This document shows positions 53,530-64,000 of a stretch of DNA of 64,000 nt, piece by piece. The translations under genes and the position numbers were made by a program. Position 1 is the first letter of the stretch, and each line of letters starts with the position of its first letter. This stretch comes from Cellulomonas marina (GTDB lineage Bacteria; Actinomycetota; Actinomycetes; Actinomycetales; Cellulomonadaceae), in assembly GCF_900111925.1 (NCBI RefSeq), contig NZ_FOKA01000012.1, positions 62,001-126,000 on the forward strand, in the 5' to 3' direction. Below the pieces are notes generated by a model. That model ran no database searches. It was given only the letters and a program-made list of their open reading frames with translations, and had not been told where the DNA came from.

Positions 53530-54290
53530 GCGAGGGGTCCTTCCGTGCGTCGCGCGGGGATCGGGATGCGGGTCGGGATGCTCGTCGTGCAGACGTGGCC
53601 CCCGCCCGCCAGGGTCGAGAGGCGTTGGACGTGGACGCCGAGGAGGCGGGAGAACCCGCGCGCCTCGGCCTCGCACAGCTGGGGGAACTCGCGGGCCACG
53701 TCCTGCACGGGGCAGTGGCCCTGGCAGAGCTGGACGGCGGCGCCGCCGGGGACGGGCCGGGCGCTGGCGGCGTAGCCGTGGCCCGTCAGCTCGTCGGCCA
53801 GTGCCGCCACCCGGTCGCCGACCGGCAGCGAGACGTCCGCGACCGCCGGGGCGAGCCGGGCCTCGAGCTGGCGCGCGCGGTGCTCGGCGAACGCCTCGAC
53901 CGCGTCGGGCCCGCCGGTCTCGACGAGGAACCGCAGGGCCGACGAGGCGAGCTCGGCGTACCGCTGCGACAGGACGGTCTGCCCGTCCTCGGTCACGATC
54001 CAGCGCCGGGCGGGCCGGCCGCGGCGTCCGGCCGGGCCGGCGGCGGGCGTGCGGTGCACCTCGATCTGACCGCCCTGCTCGAGCGTGCCGAGGTGCCGGC
54101 GGACCGCCACCGCGCTGAGGGACAGGGCCGCGGCGAGCTCGGGCGCGGAGACCGGGCCCTCGGACGCGACGAGCTGCAGGACACGGCGACGCGTGCCCGC
54201 GTCGGCGTCGTGGGGCGTGGTGGGGGCCGCGGTCGTGGCCGTGGCGGCCACCGTGGCGGCCGTCGGGATCGCCGTCGCCGTGCTCGTCAT
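53526..54290 (-). CDS. sufR: SufR-type Fe-S-sensing repressor
   Basis: A 254-residue regulator from ATG 54290 behind GGAGG. An Ala/Thr-rich N-terminus precedes the winged helix-turn-helix ([23 protein letters not shown]). The C-terminal domain has cysteines spaced C-x3-C-x12-C (CQGHC ... FPQLC) plus one more in GGHVCTTS, consistent with an Fe-S ligand set as in SufR. It heads the suf operon and a CAAC-N6-GTTG site lies about 80 bp upstream. Confidence 0.93.
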   Translation of the reverse strand: MTSTATAIPTAATVAATATTAAPTTPHDADAGTRRRVLQLVASEGPVSAPELAAALSLSAVAVRRHLGTLEQGGQIEVHRTPAAGPAGRRGRPARRWIVTEDGQTVLSQRYAELASSALRFLVETGGPDAVEAFAEHRARQLEARLAPAVADVSLPVGDRVAALADELTGHGYAASARPVPGGAAVQLCQGHCPVQDVAREFPQLCEAEARGFSRLLGVHVQRLSTLAGGGHVCTTSIPTRIPIPARRTEGPLA

Positions 54291-54361
54291 GCCACCTCCG
54301 TCGCCGTCCTCGTGCCGCCCGTCCTGACCGGGGGCGTCCGCGCGGGCGCACCAGCGCCCTC

Positions 54362-54390
54362 GATTTCGCAACATCCTTGTTGCCGAAATC
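54362..54390. promoter_or_regulatory. SufR operator, CAAC-N6-GTTG palindrome
   Basis: CAACATCCTTGTTG (54369-54382) matches exactly the CAAC-N6-GTTG site described for cyanobacterial SufR. It is extended by flanking arms GATTTCG (54362-54368) and CGAAATC (54384-54390). The 5' edge is 72 bp upstream of the sufR start in the only AT-enriched patch of the region. Confidence 0.85.
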
Positions 54391-54544
54391 CATCCCCGCA
54401 AGGAAGGTCGCCCTCACCGCCGGGGGACGCCCTCAGCACGGCCCCGGCGGACGGGGCCTCTGCCGGGGCCGCGCCTGAGCGCGGCGCGCGCCCGTGCCCG
54501 CGCCGTCACCGAGGACAGGGGCGCCCCGCCTAGACTGCCCGCTC

Positions 54545-55497
<953 letters not shown>

Positions 55498-55501
<4 letters not shown>

Positions 55502-56286
55502 CGACGACCGCCCCGTCCACGCCCGCGGCGCCCCGGGCCGCCGGCGCCGCCCCCGCCGCGCGGCGGGTGCTGGCGCAGACGGCCTTCGAGGCGCGGGCCG
55601 TGCTGCGCAACGGCGAGCAGCTGCTCGTCACGCTCGTCGTCCCGGTGCTGCTCCTCGTCGGGCTCACCCGCAGCTCCTTCGTCGAGATCGGCACGGGCGG
55701 GGCGGCGCGCGTCGACGTGCTGGCGCCGAGCGTGCTGGCCCTGGCCGTCATGACCACCTCCTTCACCTCGCAGGCCATCGCCACCGCCTTCGACCGGCGC
55801 AACGGGGTGCTGCGGCTCCTGGCCACGACGCCGCTGGGCCGGCCCGGCCTGCTGCTCGGCAAGGCCGGCGGGGTCCTCGTCGTCGAGGCCGTGCAACTCC
55901 TGGTGATCGGGGCGACGGCGCTCGCGCTCGGGTGGCGCCCGGCGGCGGCCGGCATCCTGCCCGCGCTGCTGGCGGCCGTCCTGGGGACGGTCGCGTTCGT
56001 GGCGCTCGCGCTCCTGGTGGCCGGCACCCTGCGCGCGGAGGCCGTGCTGGCCGTCGCGAACCTCCTGCTCCTGCTGCTCGCGCTCGCCGGTGGCGTGGTC
56101 GTGCCGCTGGCGGACCTGCCGCCGGGGCTCGCGGCCATCGCCGCGTGGCTGCCGTCCGGGGCGCTGGGCGAGGCGATGCGCGTCGCGCTCGTCGAGGGCC
56201 GGGTCGCGGTGGCGCCGCTGGCCGTGCTGGCGGGCTGGGCGGCCCTGCTCGTGGCCGCCGCGGCGCGGCTGTTCCGCTGGTCCTGA
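55498..56286 (+). CDS. ABC-2 type exporter, permease
   Basis: A 262-residue membrane protein from ATG 55498 with six hydrophobic segments (LLVTLVVPVLLLVGL, VLALAVMTTSFTSQAIA, GGVLVVEAVQLLVIGATALAL and others). The ABC-2 pattern FDRRNGVLRLLATTPLGR is seen between helices 2 and 3. It is the partner of the ATPase upstream. Confidence 0.93.
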
Positions 56287-56374
56287 GACGGCGTCGACCG
56301 GGCACGGGCCGGCCACCTGAGCGGTGCCTGCCGGTCCCGCCGGGCACCGCGGGGCCGCGCCTATCCTTGACGCC

Positions 56375-57388
56375 GTGAGCACGCCCGCCCCTGCCCGCGA
56401 CCGGCTCGTCCCCCGGGTCCTCGACCGGGTGAGCACCCGTGTCGGCGCCCGCGTCGACCGCTTCCGCCCCTGGACGCGCCGCGTGCTCCTCGTCAACCTC
56501 GTCGCCCAGATCGGCATCGTCGCCACGGGCGGGCTCGTCCGGCTGACGAGCTCCGGCCTGGGTTGCGTCACCTGGCCCCAGTGCCAGCCGGGCAGCTTCG
56601 TCCCCGTCGCGCACGGACCCGCGCCCTTCCACCAGGGCGTCGAGTTCGGCAACCGGCTGCTGACCTTCGTCGTCGGCGCCGCGGCCCTCGCCGTGCTGCT
56701 GCTCGTCGGCACCGACCGCACGCGGACGCGTCCCTACCGCCGCCTCGGCGCCGCCCCGCTGCTCGGCGTGGTCGTGCAGGCCGTGGTCGGCGGCGTGTCC
56801 GTCCTCCTGCACCTCGCGCCCTGGGTGGTGGGGCTGCACTTCCTCATCTCGATGGTCCTCGTCGTCGCCTCGGCCTGGCTGCTCGTCCGGCACGACGAGG
56901 GCGACGCGCCACCCGTCCCCCTCGTCGACAGCACCACGCGCCGCCTGCTCGCGGCCCTCGGCGTCGTCACCGCGGTCGTGCTCGCCCTGGGTGTCGTCGT
57001 GACGGGAGCCGGGCCGCACTCCGGCGACGACGAGCTCGGCTACCGGTTCGCCGTCGACCCGTACCTGACCGCGCGTGTGCACGCCGCGAGCGTGTGGGTG
57101 TTCGTCGCCCTGCTCGTCGCGGTGCTGCTGCGGCTGCGGCGGGACGGCGCCGCACGGCCCCTGCGCACGGGGCTCGTGCTGATGGCGGTCACCCTCGCGC
57201 AGGCGCTCGTCGGCTACGTGCAGCTCTTCACCGGGCTGCCCATCGCGCTGGTGAACCTGCACATGATCGGCGCGGCGCTGCTGACCGCGGGGGTCACCCG
57301 TCTCGTGGGTGCGTGCCGCTCCCGGGGGTCGCTCGGGGCCGGTGCCGGGTCGCCCGTCGTGGACGACCCGGCGCTGCTCACGCGCTGA
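56375..57388 (+). CDS. ctaA: Haem A synthase CtaA (COX15 family)
   Basis: A 337-residue membrane protein from GTG 56375 with about eight helices. It has GGLVRLTSSGLGCVTWPQC (with the conserved GLGC-x2-WP-x-C), HQGVEFGNRL with a haem-ligand histidine, LHFLISMVLV, RVHAASVWVFVALLV and VNLHMIGAALLTA with further histidines. It oxidises haem O to haem A for aa3 oxidase, matching the SURF1 gene at 40 kb. Its 3' end overlaps the convergent NUDIX gene by 11 bp. Confidence 0.95.
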   Translation: MSTPAPARDRLVPRVLDRVSTRVGARVDRFRPWTRRVLLVNLVAQIGIVATGGLVRLTSSGLGCVTWPQCQPGSFVPVAHGPAPFHQGVEFGNRLLTFVVGAAALAVLLLVGTDRTRTRPYRRLGAAPLLGVVVQAVVGGVSVLLHLAPWVVGLHFLISMVLVVASAWLLVRHDEGDAPPVPLVDSTTRRLLAALGVVTAVVLALGVVVTGAGPHSGDDELGYRFAVDPYLTARVHAASVWVFVALLVAVLLRLRRDGAARPLRTGLVLMAVTLAQALVGYVQLFTGLPIALVNLHMIGAALLTAGVTRLVGACRSRGSLGAGAGSPVVDDPALLTR

Positions 57389-58009
57389 GCCGGACGGGAC
57401 GCAGGTCCGTCCAACCGCCGGCCCTGGCCGCCGCGGCCGCCAGGACGCCGACGACCGTCGTCGGGCAGCGCAGGCGTCCCGCGAGGACGCCGGCCACCGC
57501 CTCGTCCAGCGGCACCCAGACGGGCCGCATCGTGGCCTCCTCGTCGACGCGGGCGTAGCGCTCGGCCTCGGGCACCGGCGACAGGTCGCGCGCGAGGAAC
57601 AGCTGGATCCGCTCGCTCGAGGACCCCGGCGTGGAGAAGATCTCCGTCAGCCGCCACCAGGAGGCGGCGCGCAGGTCGGCCTCCTCCGCGAGCTCCCGGG
57701 CAGCCGCGGCCACCGGGTCCTCCCCCGCGACGTCGAGCAGCCCGGCCGGCGGCTCCCAGAGCTCCTGCCGGACGGCGTGGCGGTACTGGTCGAGCAGGAG
57801 GACGCGGTCGTCGTCGTCGAGCACGACGACCGCCACGGCGCCGGGGTGCGCCAGATACTCCCGCGTGACCTGCGTGTCGCCGAGGTCGACGACGTCGGCG
57901 ACGAGGTCGAAGATCCGCCCGGCGTGCACCGTGCGGTGCTCGACGACCGGGCGCTCGGACGGGCGGTCCGCCGTCCCGGCGTCGGCGGGGACGGCGGTGT
58001 CCGCCGCGC

Positions 58010-58013
<4 letters not shown>
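57378..58013 (-). CDS. NUDIX hydrolase, ADP-ribose pyrophosphatase type
   Basis: A 211-residue hydrolase from GTG 58013, overlapping the pyrG stop (GTGA). The Nudix helix reads [12 protein letters not shown] followed by [12 protein letters not shown]. Flanking features ([36 protein letters not shown]) are those of ADP-ribose pyrophosphatases. Its position directly after pyrG mirrors Rv1700 after Rv1699 in M. tuberculosis. Confidence 0.93.
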
Positions 58014-59800
<1,787 letters not shown>

Positions 59801-59811
59801 GGGCCTCCAGC

Positions 59812-61470
59812 CTACCCGACGGGCGCGTCGGCACCACGGCCGAGGCGCGCGAGCCGTCGCAACGCCGCGCGGTCGAGGAGGGCGAGGACCGCGACGAGCA
59901 CGACGAGCGCGACGAGCGCGCCGCCGACCGCGCCGGCTACCACCGTCGGGAGGCCGTCCCCGGCCACGGCGGGCACGGCGTCGGTGACCCACCGGCCGGC
60001 CACGGCACCGCCCGCGCCCCCGACGACGAGGGCCGCCGTCGTCCGTGCCAGGCCCGCCACGGCGGCGGGCCCCGCCACCCGGCGCACCGCGGCGAGCACC
60101 ACCACGCCCCCGACGAGCATCCCCGTCGTGTGCGCTGCGCCGAGCGCGACCAGCACGCGCAGCGCGTCGGGCCCGTCGGCGGTGAGCATGAGCCCGAGCG
60201 CCACGGTGGCGAGCGCGACCGCGCCCCAGCCCGCCGCGGTCGTCGCGACCGCCGCCCGCCCGTGCTCGGCGGCGTACAGGGTGCGCGAGCCGTGGAACAC
60301 GGCCGCGAACCCCACGAGCCCGGGCACCATCACGGTCAGCGTGCTCGCCATGCCCTGCCCGACGACCTGCCCGACGAGACGTCCGTCGCCCTGTTCGACG
60401 GCGACGAACACGGCCGCCACACCGGGGGCAGCCGCGGCGACGGCGGCCGCCCCGGCCGCCGCGGCTGTGAGGACGGCGGCGGTCGTGCGCGCGGTCAGCG
60501 CCGCGAAGCCGGCGCGGTCCTCGTCGGCCCAGCGCTCGGCCAGCCGCGGGAAGCTCGAGGTGGCCAGCGGCACCACCAGGACGGCGTACGGCAGCAGGTA
60601 GAGCTGCTGCGTCCACGTCCAGACGGTGAAGGCGCCGTCGCCGCCCCGCGCGGTCGCGACGCCCATGGCGACGAGGACGGCGACCTGCTGGGCGACGAGC
60701 GCCCCCACCCCGGCGAGCGCAAGGGACCGGAAGCGCCGGCCCGCGCCCGCCGGGAACCGCCACGAGGGCGCCACGCGGACACCGAGCCGGTGCACGGGCA
60801 CGAGCATCGGCAGGCACATCGCCGCGACGCCGGCCGTCGTGCCCCAGGCGAGGACCTCGACCGAGCCGCCCGGCAGCGCGCCGGGGTCGTCGCGCACACC
60901 GCCGGAGAGCGCGCCGTAGACGAGGTAGGTCGTGATGACGACGAGCGAGGACATCACGGGCGCGAAGGCCGGCCAGAAGAACCGTCGGTGCGCCTGGAGC
61001 ACGCCGTAGAGGAGCACCGCGAGCCCGTACATCGGCACCTGCGGGGCGAAGACCAGGAGGAACGTCCGCACGAGTGCGGTCAGCCCGGGGTCGCCGGACG
61101 GGGTGAGCAGGGTCGCGAGCGGCCCGCTGAGGGCGGCGAGCAGCAGCCCGAGCGGGACCAGGACGGTGAGGGTCCAGCCGACCGCCGCCCGCACCACCGC
61201 GTCGACCTCCACGCGGTCGCGGCGCCGCAGGGGGCCTGCCAGCAGCGGCACCACGGCCCCCGCGAGCGCGCCGCCGGCGGCGACCTCGAAGAGCACGTTC
61301 GGCAGCAGGTTGGCGCGGTTGTACGCGTCCGCGATGGCACCCGCGCCGACCCCGTCCGCCATGGCGAGGGACCGGACGAAGCCGAGGACCCGGCTGACCA
61401 CCGTCACGGCGGCGATGAGCGCGGCGGCGCCCGCCAGACCGGGGGCGGCGCGCCGCAGGAGCCGGTTCAC
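59812..61470 (-). CDS. murJ: MurJ/MviN-family lipid II flippase-like protein
   Basis: A 552-residue membrane protein from GTG 61470 with about fourteen helices of the MOP superfamily. Family motifs near the N-terminus are [18 protein letters not shown] and [23 protein letters not shown]. It overlaps the 3' end of the transferase gene by 4 bp. Because actinobacteria often carry a second, larger MurJ (MviN with a pseudokinase), this short form may be a paralogue rather than the essential flippase. Confidence 0.88.
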   Translation of the reverse strand: MNRLLRRAAPGLAGAAALIAAVTVVSRVLGFVRSLAMADGVGAGAIADAYNRANLLPNVLFEVAAGGALAGAVVPLLAGPLRRRDRVEVDAVVRAAVGWTLTVLVPLGLLLAALSGPLATLLTPSGDPGLTALVRTFLLVFAPQVPMYGLAVLLYGVLQAHRRFFWPAFAPVMSSLVVITTYLVYGALSGGVRDDPGALPGGSVEVLAWGTTAGVAAMCLPMLVPVHRLGVRVAPSWRFPAGAGRRFRSLALAGVGALVAQQVAVLVAMGVATARGGDGAFTVWTWTQQLYLLPYAVLVVPLATSSFPRLAERWADEDRAGFAALTARTTAAVLTAAAAGAAAVAAAAPGVAAVFVAVEQGDGRLVGQVVGQGMASTLTVMVPGLVGFAAVFHGSRTLYAAEHGRAAVATTAAGWGAVALATVALGLMLTADGPDALRVLVALGAAHTTGMLVGGVVVLAAVRRVAGPAAVAGLARTTAALVVGGAGGAVAGRWVTDAVPAVAGDGLPTVVAGAVGGALVALVVLVAVLALLDRAALRRLARLGRGADAPVG

Positions 61471-62384
61471 CGTCCGGAGGGCGCGGGCGGGCGGCGCCCC
61501 CAGGCGTCCAGCTCGCGCAGGACCGGCGTCGCCTCGATGACGCGGGTGAAGCTGACCCGCTCGCTGGCGAGCGTCAGGGCGACGAGCGCGCCCAGGACGG
61601 CCACCCGCGTGCGCGGGCCGGTGCCGGCGACGACGAGGGTGCCGAGCGCGGCGCCGAGGGCGTTCGCGCCGCCGTCACCGAGCATGTCGCGCTCGTCGAG
61701 GTCGGCCGGCAGCGCGGCCACGACGACGCCGAGCAGCCCGACGGCGGCCGGGCGCACCGCCCCCGCTCCCGATCCCGACCCCAGCAGGGACGTGGCCGCC
61801 ACCGCCGACGCCTTCAGGGCGCGACCGGGCCGCAGGTCGAGGAGGTTCACGAGGTTGGCGGCCGCCGCGACGAGCGCACCCGAGACGAGGACGTCGGCGA
61901 GCGTCCCGGGCCGCCCGCGGCGGTACGCCGGGACGGACGGCAGCACGACGAGGGCCGCCGCGGCCAGGCCGCCCGCCCCGATGCCGAGCACCTTGGCGCC
62001 GCCGGTGGTCAGCCGCCCCCGCGCGAGCGCCCCCAGGTGGCCCCGCAGGCCCTTCGTGCGCGTCGCGGGGTCCTCCGACAGGTCGTCGACGACCCCGAGC
62101 GCGCCGGCCGTCACCGTCGCCGTGGTGAGGGCCAGGGCGAGCGGACCGGGTGCACCCCGCCCCGTCCCGCTCCGCCCGCCGAGCAGTGCGCCCGCGGCAC
62201 CGCCCACCGCGGTGGCGGCGGCGACGGCCGGCCCGGCGAGGAGGCTGACGGGCTCGCCCCGGTGGTTCGTCCGCGTCCACCGTCCGGCCCCGCCCGGCGT
62301 CCGGGAGCGCAGGGCCGCGCGCGCCGCCCGGCACGTCAGCGCACCGGCCACGGCAGCGGCGGCCCCGGCGGCGGCTGCGCTCAC
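61467..62384 (-). CDS. MraY/WecA-like polyprenyl-phosphate sugar-1-phosphate transferase family protein
   Basis: A 305-residue membrane protein from GTG 62384 with about eight to nine helices. [10 protein letters not shown] (the DD motif), [15 protein letters not shown] (the N-x3-D-x2-D-like site) and [15 protein letters not shown] (the GDGG loop) are all seen. Such enzymes move a sugar phosphate from a UDP-sugar to undecaprenyl phosphate. Coupling with MurJ suggests a lipid-linked glycan made and flipped by adjacent proteins; the sugar is unknown. Confidence 0.85.
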   Translation of the reverse strand: MSAAAAGAAAAVAGALTCRAARAALRSRTPGGAGRWTRTNHRGEPVSLLAGPAVAAATAVGGAAGALLGGRSGTGRGAPGPLALALTTATVTAGALGVVDDLSEDPATRTKGLRGHLGALARGRLTTGGAKVLGIGAGGLAAAALVVLPSVPAYRRGRPGTLADVLVSGALVAAAANLVNLLDLRPGRALKASAVAATSLLGSGSGAGAVRPAAVGLLGVVVAALPADLDERDMLGDGGANALGAALGTLVVAGTGPRTRVAVLGALVALTLASERVSFTRVIEATPVLRELDAWGRRPPAPSGR

Positions 62385-63424
62385 CCCTCGCCCGTCCCGG
62401 CGTCGGCGCCGTCGGTGGGCTGCTCGGGCACGGATGTCGGGGTGCGGTCCGGTGCCGGCAGGGTCACGGAGGGCGGCAGCACCGTCTCACCGTCGCCGGT
62501 GCCGTAGTGCCCCACGGTCCCCGCGATGTCGGCCGCGAGGGCGAGCGGCAGGACGGTCTGCCCCACGACGCCCTGCGTCCCGGTCACCGTCGTGAGCTCG
62601 GCCGCCAGGTCGGCGTCGGCGAGAACGGCCGTGGTGAGCGTGTCACCCGTCTCGGGGCCGTCCGCCAGGACCGCACCCTCGGCGTACGTCCCGCCGGCCC
62701 GCAGCAGCGCGACGGCCGCCTCGGTCGAGTCCGTCGTCGGGGTCGCGACGGGGTCTGTCACGTTGCCCGCGTCGTCCGTCTGCAGGGGCTGCAGGACGAC
62801 GACCGCGTCGGCGGGCGCGGTGACCGGGTCCTGCAGGGTCACCAGCGCGTTGTCCCCCGTGCTGAGCAGCTCGAGCAGGAGCGAGGCGTCCTGCCCCAGG
62901 GCGTCGGGGTTGGCCGCGTCGCCCCGGACGAGCCCCTGCACGAGGGCCGCGGCGAGCTCGGCGGCCGTGCCCGCGTCCTCGGCGGGCGCCGGGTCGAGGT
63001 ACTCCACGAGGTTGCCGACGAGCGCGGTGCGGTAGGGCCGCTGCTCCGGGTCGGTCCAGGCGTCCGTGAGCGTCACGCGCGCGGAGGTGGTGGCGCCGGC
63101 GGCCGCGAGCGCGGCGTCCACGGCCGCCACGCGCTCCGGCGACGACTCCCCGAGCTGCACGAGGGCGACGCGCCGGCCGGCGAGGGCGCCCTCGAGCAGC
63201 TGCGGACCGGTCGCGGCGGCGAACGCCTCGAGGTCCTGCTGCTCCGCCTCCGACTGCTGGAGCTGCGTGCGCAGCTCCTCGCGCTCGACCCGGAGCTGGT
63301 CCACCTGACCCGTGAGGGTGTCGCCGATGGTCTCCTCCAGCGGCCCGGCGCCGAGGGCGATGCCGACCGCCAGGGCGAGGAACACCGAGATGAGGGAGAC
63401 GAGGTGGTAGCGGAAGTCGATCAC
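62381..63424 (-). CDS. MctB/SteB-family outer protein ('copper transporter' family)
   Basis: A 347-residue protein from GTG 63424. The N-terminal FRYHLVSLISVFLALAVGIALGAGPLE is the family hallmark (membrane helix; split by the reader at GIALG). A coiled coil follows (REELRTQLQQSEAEQQDL), then a Rossmann-like domain. The mycobacterial homologue Rv1698 (MctB) affects copper resistance; corynebacterial SteB works with SteA at the division site. The steA-like gene lies 55 bp upstream, supporting the SteA-SteB role. Confidence 0.92.
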   Translation of the reverse strand: MIDFRYHLVSLISVFLALAVGIALGAGPLEETIGDTLTGQVDQLRVEREELRTQLQQSEAEQQDLEAFAAATGPQLLEGALAGRRVALVQLGESSPERVAAVDAALAAAGATTSARVTLTDAWTDPEQRPYRTALVGNLVEYLDPAPAEDAGTAAELAAALVQGLVRGDAANPDALGQDASLLLELLSTGDNALVTLQDPVTAPADAVVVLQPLQTDDAGNVTDPVATPTTDSTEAAVALLRAGGTYAEGAVLADGPETGDTLTTAVLADADLAAELTTVTGTQGVVGQTVLPLALAADIAGTVGHYGTGDGETVLPPSVTLPAPDRTPTSVPEQPTDGADAGTGEG

Positions 63425-63479
63425 GGTCGGTGCTCTCGGTCGAGGGGGCGGGCGGGCGCGGGAGGTGCCAGGTGCGGCA

Positions 63480-64000
63480 TCACGCGCCCCCGAACAGCCC
63501 GGTGAACCAGGACGCGACGTCGTCCAGGCGTGCGGCGGTCAGGCCCAGCAGCGTCTGACCCGCCTCGGTGGAGGCGAGCGCGACGCCGAGCGCGAGCAGG
63601 CCGGCCAGGACCAGGAGCACCACCTGGAGGTTCGAGATGCGGTGGTGGTAGAGCCGGGACACGCCCTTGGCGTCGATGAGCTTGCTGCCCACGCGCAGGC
63701 GCGTGAGGAACGTGCTGGCCATGCCCGAACGGCCCTTGTCGAGGAACTCCACGAGCGTGGCGTGGGTGCCGACCGCGACGATGAGCTCGGCGCCCTTGTC
63801 GTCGGCGAGCAGCATCGCCACGTCCTCGCTCGTGCCGGTCGCGGGGAAGACGAGGTGCGGCACGCCGAGCTGCTCCACGCGCGCCAGGCCGGGCGCGCGG
63901 CCGTCGCGGTAGGCGTGCACGACGACCTCCGCGCCGCACGACAGCGCCCGGTCGGAGACGGAGTCCATGTCGCCGACGATCATGTCGGGCCGCAGCCCCG
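63480..64000 (-). CDS. steA: SteA-like cytokinetic ring protein (3' part)
   Basis: The C-terminal 173 codons; the start lies beyond base 64000. DMIVGDMDSVSDRAL and FPATGTSEDVAMLLA are the conserved thiamine-pyrophosphokinase-like core of the SteA/Rv1697 family, and the C-terminus has one membrane helix (VVLLVLAGLLALGVALA). With the adjacent mctB/steB it probably acts in septal peptidoglycan control. Confidence 0.9.
   Translation of the reverse strand, partial: GLRPDMIVGDMDSVSDRALSCGAEVVVHAYRDGRAPGLARVEQLGVPHLVFPATGTSEDVAMLLADDKGAELIVAVGTHATLVEFLDKGRSGMASTFLTRLRVGSKLIDAKGVSRLYHHRISNLQVVLLVLAGLLALGVALASTEAGQTLLGLTAARLDDVASWFTGLFGGA

Overview
This is about 64 kb of a very GC-rich (clearly above 70%) actinobacterial chromosome. 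GTG starts, 4-base stop/start overlaps (GTGA, ATGA) and G/C-rich third codon positions are seen throughout. An InhA-type enoyl reductase, an imuA'-imuB-dnaE2 SOS mutagenesis operon, an ADP-glucose glycogen pathway, a sufR-led Suf operon and a steA/mctB/pyrG/NUDIX neighbourhood like that of mycobacteria all fit Actinomycetota. A GH10 xylanase remnant and polyol/sugar genes suggest a plant-polymer-degrading Micrococcales such as Cellulomonadaceae; that family placement is inference. Most of the window is ordinary core chromosome, and I see no phage, plasmid, insertion sequence or CRISPR array.

Layout. 1-5.2 kb: two peptidases (M20 partial, M3), a fructosamine-kinase-like kinase, an alpha/beta hydrolase and an AI-2E family permease. 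5.4-9.4 kb: a mannitol-type PTS operon (DeoR regulator, zinc dehydrogenase, EIICB, EIIA) whose EIIC gene is broken by an internal deletion. 9.7-12.9 kb: an oxidoreductase, a frameshifted ThuA gene, the 5' stub of a GH10 xylanase with its operator-like promoter, tRNA-Leu(GAG) and a frameshifted VOC gene. 13-14.4 kb: a DUF1684 gene, then a 660-bp stretch with a possible small gene and a degenerate second copy of it. 14.4-21 kb: dnaE2, imuB and imuA' behind a perfect LexA box. 21.3-32.8 kb: a YbaK-like deacylase, a TrmH-like methyltransferase, a TetR-controlled heterodimeric ABC exporter, a phosphodiester glycosidase with a GT2-GtrA glycosyltransferase, and a band-7/NfeD pair. 32.8-39.4 kb: glgA/glgC, serB, a SixA-type phosphatase, fabG-fabI. 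39.5-47 kb: small membrane and hypothetical proteins, SURF1, an ABC-F ATPase, the bioY-bioM-bioN biotin transporter, a zinc metallopeptidase and a siderophore-interacting protein behind a DtxR-type iron box. 47-54.4 kb: sufR-B-D-Rieske-C-S-U-T, with a SufR-type CAAC-N6-GTTG operator. 54.5-64 kb: an ABC-2 exporter and ctaA, then a reverse-strand operon running steA, mctB, a MraY-like transferase, murJ, pyrG and a NUDIX hydrolase.

The most unusual aspect is a cluster of lesions between 5.8 and 13 kb: a frame-breaking deletion of about 100 bp in mtlA, a +1 frameshift in thuA, a large deletion that removed most of a xylanase and fused its promoter to thuA, and a -1 frameshift in a VOC gene. They may be real gene decay or assembly/sequencing errors; the sequence alone cannot decide. 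A second theme is extreme compaction: several convergent pairs overlap tail-to-tail, one by 92 bp. The candidate for something undescribed is the duplicated small reading frame at 13.85-14.3 kb, whose copies differ by an in-frame 3-base indel and silent changes.
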